Position numbers and translations under genes: made by a program. The notes under the pieces were generated by a model. That model did no database searches. It had not been told where the DNA came from and was given only the letters and a program-made list of their open reading frames with translations. From Aquarana catesbeiana (taxonomy: Eukaryota; Chordata; Amphibia; Anura; Ranidae), in contig NC_133327.1 of assembly GCF_042186555.1 (NCBI RefSeq), forward strand, positions 54,310,408 to 54,374,407: a stretch of DNA of 64,000 bases, written 5' to 3'. Position 1 is the first letter of the stretch. Every line of letters begins with the position of its first letter. Below, one piece after another: positions 44,339 through 56,800 of the stretch.

Positions 44339-44890
44339 ATTCCAACTAGAGTATCTGTGAGGGGTTGCAGTGTTGTGGCACCAGCACCAGTGCCTAAGGC
44401 CTAATTTTTCAGCCCCTGTTTAACAGGGGTGTGTAATTACAATTTTTGATGCAATACTTTGCAACAGGGCTCGTTTCTGCGTTCCAACTAGAGTATCTGT
44501 GAGGGGTTGCAGTGTTGTGGCACCAGCACCAGTGCCTAAGGCCCAATTTTTCAGCCCCATTTTAACAGGGGCGTGTAATTACAATTTTTAATGCAATACT
44601 TTGCAGCAGGGCTCGTTCTTGCGTTCCAACTAGAGTATCTGTGAGGGGTTGCAGTGTTGTGGCACCAGCACTAGTGCCTAAGGCCTAATTTTTCAGTCCC
44701 TGTTTAACAGGGGCGTGTAATTACAATTTTTGATGCAATACTTTGCAGCGGGGCTCGTTTCTGCGTTCCAACTAGAGTATCTGTGAGGGGTTGCAGTGTT
44801 GTGGCACCAGCACCAGTGCCTAAGGCCCAATTTTTCAGCCCCTGTTCAACAGGGGCATGTAATTACAATTCTTGATCTAATATTTCACAG
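44339..44890. repeat. 142-bp tandem repeat, ~3.9 copies
   Basis: TCCAACTAGAGTATCTGTGA recurs at 44341, 44483, 44625 and 44767, exactly 142 bp apart. Each unit has CAGCCCCTGTTTAACAGGGG, a small hairpin. Lies in the 3' UTR of the hAT element. Confidence 0.97.
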
Positions 44891-45427
44891 CAGGGCCCTG
44901 TGAGGGCTTACAGTGTTGTGGCCACAACAACACCTAAGGCCCAAATTTCTGCTGAGTATATAGGGCAGGCCCCTACTTTCAAACATCCAACTTACAAACA
45001 ACTCCTACTTGCAAACGGAAGGAGACAACAGGAAGTGAGATGAAATCTACCCCTAGGAAGGGAAATTCTCTCTTGTAAGAGTAAATGTGGGAAAAACATT
45101 TCTCCTTTCCACTGATGCTTTATCACCAATCCTTGTTTCACAAAAAAACCCAAATTTTCAAAAAACATTTGTCATTGGGACAAAAAGTGAGGTGAAATCT
45201 TCTGAAGAGGAGCACAGACAGCAAAACAAATGTCACAGGGGTGACAACCCTTCCCTATGTTTTCCAAAAAGCTTAAAATAGATTTTTTGGCTGGAGCTAA
45301 ACACGTTAAAAATGTACCAGTTCAAAATTACAAACAGATTCTACTTAACAACAAACCTACAGTCCCTGTCTTGTTTGCACCGCCTGTATACTGCTGTTCA
45401 GAGTACAGAGCCTGTATACTGCTGTTT

Positions 45428-45840
45428 CCTTTTTTAATTTGGGTGCGGGGTTCCCCTTAATATCCACACAAGACCCAAAGGGCCTTGTAATGGATTGGGG
45501 GGTACCCATGCCGTTTGTCTCACTGATTTTCATCCATATTGCCAGGACCCGACATTACATTAAAGCCGCAAGCAGTTTTAAATTACTTTTTTTCCTTTAA
45601 AAATGACATTTTGTGCAGGGACTGTTCTAAGCACGGGAAACACGCGCCACTTTACAGGCATACTATAGACACCCCCCAGGTACGATATTTAAAGGAATAT
45701 TTCACTTTTTTTTTTTTTTACTTTAAGCATCATAAAATCACGTTTTTTTGCACACGATTCTCCCTTAAAATCCATACCAGAATTGAAGGGTCCAGTATAG
45801 AATTTGGGGGGGACCTCATGTCATTTTTTTAATGGGGCCC
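45428..45840. repeat. Segment homologous to the palindromic element's right arm
   Basis: GGGGTTCCCCTTAATATCCA, GGGCCTTGTAATGGATTGGG, GGCATACTATAGACACCCCC and ACGATATTTAAAGGAATATT occur in the same order as at 23170-23450. Only one arm is present, so no palindrome forms here. Confidence 0.85.
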
Positions 45841-46404
45841 CCCTTAAAATATATATCACACCTAAAGAGCCTTGTATGAATTTGGGAGGTTCCCAATGAT
45901 CTTTTTTTTGTTATCCCTTGCTGTTTGTTTCCATTCACCTATCAGTTGGGAATCCCAAGCTGATAGCTGAAAGTGCTGGATGGGGATGAGAAATTGATGG
46001 GTGCTGGCTCCCTAACAACCAGGAGGAGGCTTTTGCATTCATCAGTGACATTCATACCATGTATTTATAATATAATATTTATTTATGTTATATAAAATAA
46101 AGTATATTTTTCAACAAAAAAAATGAATACCACTGCTAGATGTTTTGCTTCACTCTGCAGCTGGAGGTTCCTGGAGATTTACAGTGCAAACTTTTCTCTC
46201 ATATTATGTCCCCTGTTGGAAAATGTTCTTAGCCTAATAACTCTGATGGTCAAATATCCCTCAGCTTTGTTACTCTTTTTTTTTTTTTTCCACATCAGCG
46301 AACAATGATTAGAGGGCTAAATCAGCTCGATGTTCATTAACTGTCGCCTTCTCAGATTCACATCATAGTGGATTATGCGTTTCCTCGTTTCCTTTTATAC
46401 CATC
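45841..46404. other. No gene; short Tx1-like tail near 46090
   Basis: AAATAAAGTATATTTTTCAAC at about 46091 resembles the 3' terminus of the Tx1 L1 copies and may be a minimal truncated insertion. The rest is unclassified, with a T-run at 46278-46291. Confidence 0.35.
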
Positions 46405-46855
46405 TCAATAAAAGACTTTATTACATTACTTTACCAACAAATCCCTTATCTCCCCGACTCCATAAGCTCAACTGTAGCTAGGCTAAAGCCCGATATCAGG
46501 TGAAGCTTATCTTTTACTAAACCAATTTAGAGAGAAAAGTAACGAGTAAAAAAAGAAAACGAAAAAACAACAGAAATGAGAGAGAAAAGAAGGGTATATG
46601 TAAAAGCAAACTTATGAGCTCCCCATGCCCGTCATCTACTGACATAGCCGATGTTATACGGAAGATTACCTGTTCCCAAAACCCCCTCCCCTCCCTCCCC
46701 CAATACTTAATATGTGCCCTTCTAAACTATTTGTTTAGCTACGAATATACATATCAAAACCACCTCTCTATAGCACTCATTGCCATCAAGGGTTCCAATT
46801 ACCTATATACCTATATTAATCCTATCGCTTGGTCTGCTCCGCACCGTGCCCACTA

Positions 46856-49800
46856 TTAGGGGCGCCCCACCTTCTCCGTCCACAGCTTCCACATACTTTC
46901 GAATTCCTGAAGATTGCCCCTCTTTATGTACTCCAATCTTTCCCTACCCAGGGTTTCGTTAATTGTAGAGATCCAGTCTTTCACAGTGGGGGGATCCTTT
47001 GATTGCCATCTTAGTGTTATCGTCTTCCTGGCTTGAAACAGGGCCCGCGTGATGGCTAGTGTGGTGCTCAGCCTCTCTCCTATCACTCTTCTATGCCCCA
47101 GGATACAAACTATAGCCTCCTTTACCACTGTAGTGCCAAAAATATTTCCCAAACTCCCAGTCACCCCCTCCCAGTATCTGAACAACTTGGGGCACCTCCA
47201 CATCATGTGGATGAGATCTCCCGTCCCCCGACATCTGGGGCAATTATCATTGGGCTTTCTCCCAAACTTAAAAAGTCTTTTAGGTGTATAATAGGCTCTA
47301 TTTAACAGCAACAAATGTGAGAGCCTTTGTGAAGGGGACACAGAGACCTGAACTCCCAGCTCCAAAATTCTCACCCAGTACCCAAGTACAGAAAGAGAGA
47401 ACTCTGTGGCACCTTAAATTCCCTGACTAACTCCGGAAATTTCTTTAACTTGGTGCCATTATAAAGTTGACTTAGCCTTCTAATGCCAAGATTCTCCCAC
47501 TCTCTGAATGTACCTATTTTAAGGACTTCCTGCAAGTTGCGATTGTTCCAAATGGGAGAGCAGACTGTTGGATCTTCATACCCCATCATTTTCTTGACTG
47601 TTTTCCAGAGTTTAATTATCAGTTTAATTGTTGGGAAATCGTCATGGAACATGTCCGCCTCTAGAGCTTCAATTATTGTGTTGTGCGGGGCACTTAACAA
47701 TAGCAACTTGCCATTAGGGGTGCCTCCTTTTGGTATCCCACATCCCAATAACTGCTGCAACTGTGTTGAGAGAAAATAACGCTCAGGATGTAGGAGGGCA
47801 AAGCCCCCCTCCCGAGTGGGAAGCTGGAGCACTCGAAGTCGAATCCTGGCTTGCTTCCCCTTCCATATCAATTCCCTAAAGAGGCTGTCAATTCTTTTAA
47901 ACCACCTCTTGCCAATCCACACTGGAGAGTTGTGCAGGACGTATAGCAGTTGTGGCATCCATATCATCTTTATTAAACTACACCTTCCTGCAGCTGACAA
48001 AGGCAGGCGTCTCCATATTCCTATTTTTTGTTTAAATTTTGTTAATAGAGGAGCAAGGTTTTTGCTGATATATAGGGTGGGGTCCTTCGTCAGAACAATT
48101 CCCAGGTATTTCAGGGCTTCCACCATTACCATCTGGGGCTTTCCACATGCTATTAGCTCATTTATGGGATCTATCGGCAAGAACTCGGATTTCTCCCAGT
48201 TTATCTCTAGAAACTACCAAAGTTCTCCACTATCCTCATCGCTCCCGGCAGTGAATTTTTTGAATCCCCCAGGAAGAGCAGGATGTCATCCGCATACAGC
48301 GCGATTCTTTCCTCGCCCGATTTTCTCTGGAAGCCAGTTATCGCACGGCTTTCCCTTATGGAGATGGCCAGGGGTTCCATCACCAACGCAAACAACAGGG
48401 GAGAGAGTGGGCACCCCTGCCTCGTCCCCCTCTCCAACTCAAACCAATCCGAGAATTCGTTATTAATTTTTAATCTTGCCTTAGGGCAGGTATATAGCAT
48501 TCTGATCCACCCTAAAAAGGAAGGGCCAAATCCAAATTTCTCCAGCACACGCCACATATAGCCCCACTCCACGCTATCAAAAGCCTTGGGTACATCGAGG
48601 GTCATTAACGCTCTCGAGCCCTCATTCTCCGTTGGAGACTGTAAGTTCAAAAATGCTCTTCTAATGTTCAAGCTCGTAGATCTGTTGGCTATAAAACCCA
48701 CCTGATCCTCATGGATCAGTTTATGAATAACTCCATTCAATCTTGCTGCCAGAACTTTGGCCAGAATTTTTGCGTCGGTGCATAAGAGAGAAATTGGTCT
48801 ATAAGCGGCCACATCCAGGGGGTCTTTCCCTTCTTTCTGTAACACGATGATTGTTGCTTCTAGCATTGATGCAGGCAGCTGGCCCCCCTCGAGTGCCCCC
48901 CCTAAGGCCTTTAGCAGTTCAGGGATCAAAACTTCGCCATAGTATTTATAGGTCTCAATTGGAAGACCATCAGGCCCAGGTGACTTAAGGCTTGCCATGC
49001 CCGCTACTGCTTGGTGTAATTCTGCTATAGTTATTGGAGTGTCTAATGTATCCCTTTCTTCTTGTGATATGGCGGGGATCGACAGCCCCTCTAGGAAGTC
49101 CTCCATCTTGGCCTCCTTTCCCTTTTTCTGAGAGGAATACAGTTTTTTATAATAATCCCTGAAGGCCTGTACTATTTTTGGGGTGCTTGGTACTATATCT
49201 CCACTCTGCGATCTAATGGCGAGGACCGTGGATGGAGCTGTATTTGATTTTACTAGCATAGCCAATGTCCTTCCCATTCTCTCGCCCTCCACCATAGATT
49301 CGTATTTCTGAAGTAGGCACCTAGTCTCTGCTTTCTGTATGACCACTAGTTTATACGCTTGTTGTTTCTCTTGCCAAGTACTTTCCGTCTCCGGGGTTGG
49401 GTTTCTAATATAATTATTTTTAGCGGCCTCAAGAGCGTCCCTCAAAGAGCTCTCTTCCTCACTCCCAGCCACTTTATTGAATTTAGCCATCTGCTGTATT
49501 AGGACCCCTCTAAGAAAAGCCTTGAGGGCATCCCATAGCACAGGGGGAGACACCGTTCCCTGATTGATCTCGACAAACTCCCTTAGGGTGGGGAGAATCC
49601 CATCTGATTTTTTAATTACTTCGAACCAGTACGGGCTTATGCTCCAGCCTTTCCGGGATCTAGGCTCTCCTAGGTTTAGTGTAACTACCATAGGGGAGTG
49701 ATCTGAGATGCCTCTTGGCCAATACGTTACTTTTTCTAGTATCTGGAGTGCCCTGTCATTTCCCAGGACTAGATCTATACTTGAAAGCGTAGAATATGAC

Positions 49801-50424
49801 GCAGAGCAGCAGGTATATTGCAACACGCCTGGGTTCCACACCCTCCATAAGTCTACTAGCCCCACTTCCTCCAGAAATAGACTTAAACGGCTCCTCACTG
49901 AGTCCTCTGAGCATTCTCGTAGCGGGAATCTATCCAGCCTTTTGTCTAAGATCTCATTAAAGTCCCCCACGGCTACAATCGGGACCTCTTTTTTATCTAG
50001 CAAAAATGAGTTCAATTTAAGCAGGACATCCAGATTGAAGGGCGGAGGGATGTATATATTTGCCACCACATACATGACACAATCAATGGAGCAGAGTAGA
50101 AAAATATATCTACCCAGCTCATCTATGCTGACCTGTCTGCAGGAAAATTTCACCCCAGCTTTCACCAATATGCTCACCCCCCTACTAAAAGAGGAGTGGA
50201 ACGCATGAAATTGGTGTTGAAATTTTTTCATCTGTAACTGCTGAATGGTAATCCTTGGTTAGGTGGGTTTCCTGCAGACAGACCAAGTCTACCCCACATC
50301 TCTCCATCATAGAGAACACTGCCAACTTTTTAAGTGGTGTTCCCAGGCCCCTGACATTCCAGGATCCTATTTTCAGGGTCTTAGCTAGCATCGGAATATT
50401 GAAGAACATACATTGCCCCAACAA
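46856..50424 (-). pseudogene. L1-A ORF2 (endonuclease / RT), broken
   Basis: Reads from MLGQCMFF at 50424: SWNVRGLGTPLKK, CLQETHL (catalytic Glu), VGDFNEILDKRLDRF (catalytic Asp/Asn), GISDHSPMVV (Asp-His), RT blocks KSPGPDGLPIETY, AAYRPISLLCTDAKIL, TLDVPKAFDSVEW, RGTRQGCPLSPLLFALV and ALYADDILLFLGD, then the C-terminal domain with NCPRCRGTGDLIHMMWRCP (zinc motif). Frameshifts occur near 50200, 48195 and 47372; the main open stretch is 48207-50231 (674 codons). No stop was noticed inside the RT core. Nonfunctional as a whole. Confidence 0.92.
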
Positions 50425-51092
50425 GTACTACCATATGAATCAAATTTCTTTATAAAGTAAAACTTTTGCACCCCTTCACTCAAAGTTAATTTTTTCCCCC
50501 TAGTGTATTTTGTGCCAATTCTATATACGTACATGTTGTACACTCTAAACCATGTGCTCACCTTAGCCATGTCAACCCTACCTTAGATAGGAATTTGCCA
50601 CAGAGAGTGCTTGCATGTGCGTATTTAAAAGCCAAAAATCTATAAGTGAAAGTCTGGATACATCCAGGATAATTTCTAGTGGTGTATATACTCGTGAATA
50701 GTAATTTGCCCCCCCTAGCTCCCCTCCCTCCCGTCCTCCCGCCCCTTCCCTCCCCCCCACTCTCCCACCCCTACCCTTCCCCCCCTCCCCCCCGCTCTTC
50801 CCCACCCGCACCCACCTAACTAGGTGAACCCCCCGGGGGTTTACCATGACCGTTAACTCATCCACTAACACCACCCTTTTACACCAAGTCTTCCCACTCA
50901 CCTCCCCTCATGCAGACATCTGTGTGCACCCATCCCCCCCGTCCCCCAATAAGCAAAGACCATTAGCAGATGGCAGGTAGGGGTGAAATATTAAGGAACA
51001 CAAACCACAAAAAAAGAAAAAAAAAGAAAAAATAATTATAAAACCCCTATACCTCCCCATACCCTATTGTATCACCCTATTGTCACACCGAC

Positions 51093-51789
51093 CTATTGCA
51101 TCTTCCCAATCCCTTTAAGTGAGATTTGTAATTTTTTCTCTATTGTCTTCAAGCCACTTCTCAACCCCAGCAGGTGAGTCAAAAAATAGAGTTTCCCCCA
51201 GGGCCGTAACCCGCAGCCTCGCCGGGTAAAGAATGGCAGATTAAATTTTTGTAAATTGCGTTTTGCCTGGGTAAACTCCACTCTATGCCTCTGCAGATCC
51301 GGTGAAAAGTCAGAGTAAAACGATATTTTTGTGCCTTTAAAGAGAACCACCCCTGCCTCCCTGGTCTTCCGTAGCAGAGACACTTTATCCTTATAATTGA
51401 GAAATCTCAAGAGGAGGGGTCTAGGGTGACCCCCCTCCGGCGGTGCCCTGAAGGGGACCCTGTGAGCTCTTACAATAGCAAATGAGGCCGAGAATGATTC
51501 TTTCCCAAATAGCTCCCCCAACCATTTTTCTAGGAACTCAATCGGGTTGGCGCCCTCGCTTCTTTCAGGTAGTCCTATCAGCCTCACGTTATCTCTTCTA
51601 CTCCTGTTCTCCATCTCGTCCAATTCGGAGGCTTGCTTGGATATCTGTTCCTTCAACCATTTTATTCCTTTAATTATTGGGGACACATTATCTTCTAGCC
51701 CGCTGACTCTTTCTTCCAGGGCTGTTGTTCTCTCTGCCGTTTTCTGTAGATCTTGTCTGACAAATAGCAGGTCTGCTTTGACTCCTTTC
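51093..51789 (-). pseudogene. L1-A ORF1, C-terminal part (coiled coil and RRM)
   Basis: ORF1 protein of L1 is a trimeric RNA-binding chaperone. Residues here form a coiled coil (LQKTAERTTALEERVSGLED), then the RRM-type segment with RRDNVRLIGLPE and the C-terminal domain with ISFYSDFSPDLQRHR. A frame change near 51230 alters the last 50 residues relative to what is usual (KRNLQKFNLPF then FTRRGCGLRPWGK). The coding sequence is cut at 51789 by the L1-B target site; the few codons before it in the open frame come from L1-B's 3' end. Confidence 0.9.
51773..51789. repeat. Target-site duplication of L1-B, left copy
   Basis: 17 bp, CTGCTTTGACTCCTTTC, identical to 63579-63595. Confidence 0.97.
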
Positions 51790-52251
51790 TTGTACAAAAG
51801 GTTTATTGAATAGAAAGACCATCAATTATACAGTAACAAAGAGAACACATAAGTGAACATAATGCATTGCTTGCTTACATAAGCTTAATGAATAGGCTCA
51901 AATTACATAACAATAGCGATATGTATAGTGGTGTATTGTAGGATACACAAATAAACGTATTATCTGACCATAAAGTGATGAACAATACTCTAAGGTGGTA
52001 ATATGTGCTCATATTATAATGTCATCTTGTACTCTGTCCCAGACATGAGTGAGCCCATGGGTCAGAGACTGAAAAAAAAAAAAAAAAAAAAAAAAGGAAA
52101 AGGGAGCCAGAGAATGTTAGAGCAGAAAAGAGCAGAAAGGAGCTATAGTAGGTTTATAGAGCAGAAAAGATAGGGGGGAAACAAAGGAGAGAGTATGAGG
52201 GAAAGTAGTAGAGGGGAGGGGGGGTCCACGGGGTGAAGGGGTGGAAACCCA

Positions 52252-53398
52252 TTACAGTGAAAGTAGCATTGAATCAAATCTGGAGGGATGGGCATAATTC
52301 ACCCATGGCTGCCATGTCCGAAGAAATTTATCGTGCTTATCTGATAATATTGCAGTTAATTTTTCATTGACCATGATGTCATTAACACGTTTTTTTACCG
52401 CTTCAAAACTGAGAATTGGGGTTTTCCAGGATTTTGCGATAGTTAATTTAGTTGCAGTAAATATATGGAATGCCAGTTGGCGTTCTGGTCTCAACAGTTC
52501 AGTGATTGGTTTCCCCAGGATGGCCTCAAATGAGTCCCTTTTTATATTAGTATTGAAAAGACTTCGAAGGAGAGCATAAACCCTAATCCACAATCTGCAT
52601 ACCCTGGGACAACTCCACCAAATGTGTGCCATCGTGCCCTCTTGCCTACATCCACGTAAACATAAAGGGGAATATGATGGAATGAAACTCGCCAGTCTGG
52701 CTGGAGTATAGTACCATCTGTATAGTACTTTGTATGCATTTTCCAAGAAAAGAACATTCCTAGAGCTTTTGGACAATGAGATAGTCATGACCTGCCAATC
52801 CTCCGGGTCTAACCTTTTTCCCAGTTCTGCCTCCCACTGGAGATGATATGATCTTAAGGGCGGTTCTGTGGAGCCAATAATGGCTGCATAAATCATTGAA
52901 ATCAGACCCGAGGATTGGGGCCGAGATCTGCATAGACTTTCAAATGGAGTTAACATGTAAGGGGTAGTTTGTGATTTTGTGAGGGATTGGAGAAAGTGTC
53001 TTATTTGCGTGTATCTAAAATGCTCTCTGTGAGGCATATCATGGGAAGAGCGTAAGGCTGTGAATGTTATAATTCTAGTTGGGGAAAGTAGGGAGTGGAC
53101 ATCCGTAAAGCCGTTTTCAGACCACCACCGGAATTGCTGTGGATTGTCAGTTCCTGGTGGAAACAATGGACAGTGAGTCCCACAACCGTATTGAATGTGC
53201 CAGGCATGGACCTATATTATTTGGGCGATATGTCTGAGGAAGCCATGGAAGGGAAGCTAGAGGTATCGGGTGTGAGTCTACCATATCCATCGTGGCCCAT
53301 AGCAGCATTTGTTGTTTCTCATAGAGATGGGATAATGGTGCTATAGCTGCTGCTGTGTAATATGCCTGTAGGTTGGGAACTGATAGACCGCCATTAAT
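52252..53398 (-). pseudogene. L1-B ORF2, C-terminal part
   Basis: Continues the reading order of 58752-61320 after the L1-C insertion. It opens with INGGLSVPNLQAYYTAAAIA, the conserved motif after the RT domain that is also the L1-C target, then after a frameshift near 53155 the C-terminal domain with CLRGCRQEGTMAHIWWSCP (zinc motif) and the end SMLLSL. The 305-codon stretch 52252-53166 is open. Confidence 0.9.
53383..53398. repeat. Target-site duplication of L1-C, left copy
   Basis: 16 bp, ATAGACCGCCATTAAT, identical to 58736-58751. Confidence 0.97.
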
Positions 53399-53822
53399 TT
53401 TTGATTGAAAAATGTATACTTTATTTTGCAAGAAAATATACAAAAAAACAAATACTTTAAACAGGGTACATCCAATCTGTACTGCGACGCAGCGCATAAA
53501 TACACTACATTACAATACATCACCAAGCATACCAATAAATTACATTCATCCTGCGGTATGATGCCTAATGTGTTGTGCAGAGTAGTAATACCCCGAAACA
53601 TCACATCATGCATGACGCCGCATTACCCTGAAAGCAGTACTTAAAAACATTTCACAAAAAGTCCAGTCATATAGTCAAATAACATTCAAATGGGCAACGG
53701 GTGTGATGGGGGGGGGGTGGAGAAGGTGGGGCAGGGGAGGGAGTAAAGAGTTCACAGGCCCGAAGCTTTATTTGAACTGCCAAAGGATACACGGGGGAGA
53801 GGGGGGGGGGATGGGGAAATCT

Positions 53823-56800
53823 TCAGACCTCCTCTTCCTCCTTGAAGTCCATCAGGTGATAGTCTCTGAGCAGACTGTGAACCAGTCTGCGACAGTCCTC
53901 GATGGACATCCTCTCCCGCTGGTGGATGAGGCGCTTTCTGGCGCACCATAAAGCGTCCTTAAAGCAACACAGCACCCGCCAGGCACCGTCAATGTCCTCC
54001 TGTGAATGAGTTCCATAGAAGAGTCCGTTCAACACACCAAAGTGTGTGATTGCAGTCTGTGGTACAAAGTCTTTGAGTTCAGGTTCCAGGGCCCTCAACA
54101 GGTCCTGTGCAAAGGGGCACTCCCAGAAAACATGCAGAGCAGTTTCCTCCTGGATGATGCAAAAGGGGCAGTGCCTGTATCTACACAGGTTTCTGGCATG
54201 CATAAATGTCCTGAGTGGCAGCCCCCCTTGGATTGCCATCCATGCCAGATCTTTGTGCCTGTTGGTGAGTCTCTTTGAAGAAACATTCCTCCAGACCACT
54301 TTACAAGTGGCTGAAGGGAGGCCTGGAACAGTCTCAACAATGTCCGATGCTCTGATCAACTTGTGGATAGTTTTTGGCTTCCACAAGTCGGGCTTCACTC
54401 CATGTAGCCCCAGCTCCTTAATAAACTTGAAGGTGTCCAAGTAGTACCAAGGCGTGTCCCAGTTGTAGGGGATGGAGCTGTCCCATTTGTCCCATCCAAG
54501 GGTCCTCCAAAGAGGCAGGAGGAAAAAACGGGACATAGAGTTACCACCAGAGTCCACAGTTCTGTCCACCAATGTCCTGCGGATGCAGTTACAAGCAAAG
54601 CACACCCTCAATAGTGTAGCGATGTCGGGCACGCCCTTACCGCCCTTGAGGGGTTCCTTGAACATAACCGCCCGCTTCACTCTGTCCATTTTGGAGCTCC
54701 AGATGAAGTGAAACACCGCCCTGGTGATGGCCTTACAGGTGTTGACCCGAGGGGGCCAGGCCTGGGCGAGGTACTGCAACACAGGGAGAATCTCGCTGCG
54801 GAGTACCAGTGTTTTGCCTTCGATGGTGAGTTCTCTGAGGCTCCAAAGTCCAAACTTCTGTCGCATCTTTGACAGTCTTTCCTCCCAGGACTTCAGGGCT
54901 GCGCCCTCAGCTCCAAACCAGACCCCAAGGATTTTGATGAAGTCCGTCTTGACGCTGAAAGGAATTGGTGCAGAAGAAGGCAGGAACCACTTTCCGAAGA
55001 GCATGACCTCTGACTTCCCGCAGTTGACCTTTGCCCCTGAAGCTTGGCCGAAGTCCTCACAGGACTGGGCGAGTGTGTCGATGGAGCGCCGGTCAGCACA
55101 GAACACCGTCACGTCGTCCATGTAGAGTGAGCACTTGACCTCCCGTCTGTCCGGTCCTGGTGCGGTGATCCCTCTGATCTCTGGGTTCCGTCTGATGCTT
55201 CGGGCGAAGAGCTCTATACAACAAACAAAAAGCAGAGGTGAGAGAGGGCAGCCTTGTCTGACCCCAGACAGAATTGGAAAGGGGTCAGTTTTCCAGCCAT
55301 TTACCAGCACCAAACTAGAAATGTCAGTGTACATTACATTCACATACGAACAAAACATTTCCCCAAGACCAAACCTGCGCAGAGCTCTGCACATAAACTC
55401 GTGGGAGACACGGTCAAAGGCCTTCTCCTGGTCAAGACTGACCAGGGCCGCGTGCACACGGCGGCCATGAATGTACTGGACCGTGTCCAGGACAAGCGCA
55501 AGGCTGTCCGCAATCCTGCGACCAGGAATGCCGCAAGTCTGATCCGGGTGGATGATCTGTCCGATGACAGACTTCAACGTGTTGGCCAGGACCTTGGCGA
55601 GGATTTTGTAGTCCACGTTCAGCAGAGAGATCGGACGCCAATTTTTAAGATCCGATCTCTCCCCCTTCCGCTTATACAAAATCGTGATCATCCCCTCCCT
55701 CAGTGACGGAGGCATTCTGCCCTCCACCACCATCTCCTCGTACAGCTCGAGCAGGTCCGGGCCCACGAGATCCCACAGTGCTACATAGAGCTCAACTGGG
55801 AGACCATCGCAGCCTGGGGTCTTGCCTCGCCTAAAGGATTTAGCGGCAGAGTGCAGCTCCTCCAGCACCAAGGGGGCGTTGACGGTTGATGAACCTGCAG
55901 GATCAATTTGGTTAGTGATACCTGACAGGAACCTATCGGCCGCCTGTGTGTCCGTTTCTTTCGGGGAGTAGAGGTTGGTGTAGTAGTCGCTGACCACTTT
56001 CATCACAGCCTTCTTCCCCTTCTGGAGTGTTCCGGTCTCGTCGCGCAACTCTGACAAGGGTGTGTGTCCTGAGTGGAGTTTCCTGAAAAAGAAAGAATTA
56101 CACTTCTCACCTTTCTCAAGATTCTCCACCTTGGCACGGAAGACAATGTGCTTGGATTCTTCCTCGAAGTGTCCTTTCAGGCTCCTCTTGGTGTCCTCCA
56201 GGTCCTGCCTAACGTCCCAGCCACAGTGCTGAAGGTCCTGCAGGGACTGCAACTGACGCTGCAGTCTCCTGAGTTCCCTCCTCCTGGCACACACACGCTG
56301 GCGTCCCCTTGCCTGAAAGAAGCTATGCAGCTTAACCTTCACAAACTCCCACCAGTCACTTACCCTTCCGAAGAATCTCTTTTCCTCCGTCCAGGTGGCA
56401 TGGGCCTCACGGAGTTCCCCCATCAATTCCTCATTTTCCAGAAGGGTGCTATTCAGCTTCCAGGAACCCGGCCCGCGGGCGATGCCCTCGCCCAGGTCAC
56501 CCCAAAAGTGGATAGCCCTGTGGTCAGAGAAAAAGCAGGGGACCATGGAGAACTCACGATGCTTGACTGTTCTTGAAGTGAGCACGAAGTCGATCCTGGA
56601 ACGCACAGATCCATCGGGTCGGCACCACGAATAGTTCACGGTCCCTTTCCCTATGGATCCCACGGCGTCCTGCAAGGAGGCCTCTGAGATCATCTCCCTG
56701 AGCAGCCTAGAAGTAGCATCAAGTTTTGCGTATATGCTGGAGCTGCGCCCATCCTCCTCGATCGGACAGTTAAAGTCACCGCCGATCACTACTGTTCTGG

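Larger units (their letters stand above)
37610..45850 (+). mobile_element. Large decayed hAT transposon with tandem-array leader
   Basis: Left end GGATAGGGATGAGC (shared with the edge of the palindrome at 21337), then a promoter (37887), a ~3-kb leader of tandem repeats, a broken BED/hAT transposase (40985-44256), a 142-bp tandem repeat in the 3' UTR and, at 45428-45840, a block homologous to the right arm of the palindromic element. No clear right terminal inverted repeat or 8-bp duplication was found, so the right border is approximate and may be truncated. Confidence 0.65.

Noticed and set aside
56073..56576. Long open frames antisense to the intact Tx1 ORF2 (for example 167 codons)
   Set aside because: They are the complementary-strand shadow of a real coding region and carry no domain.
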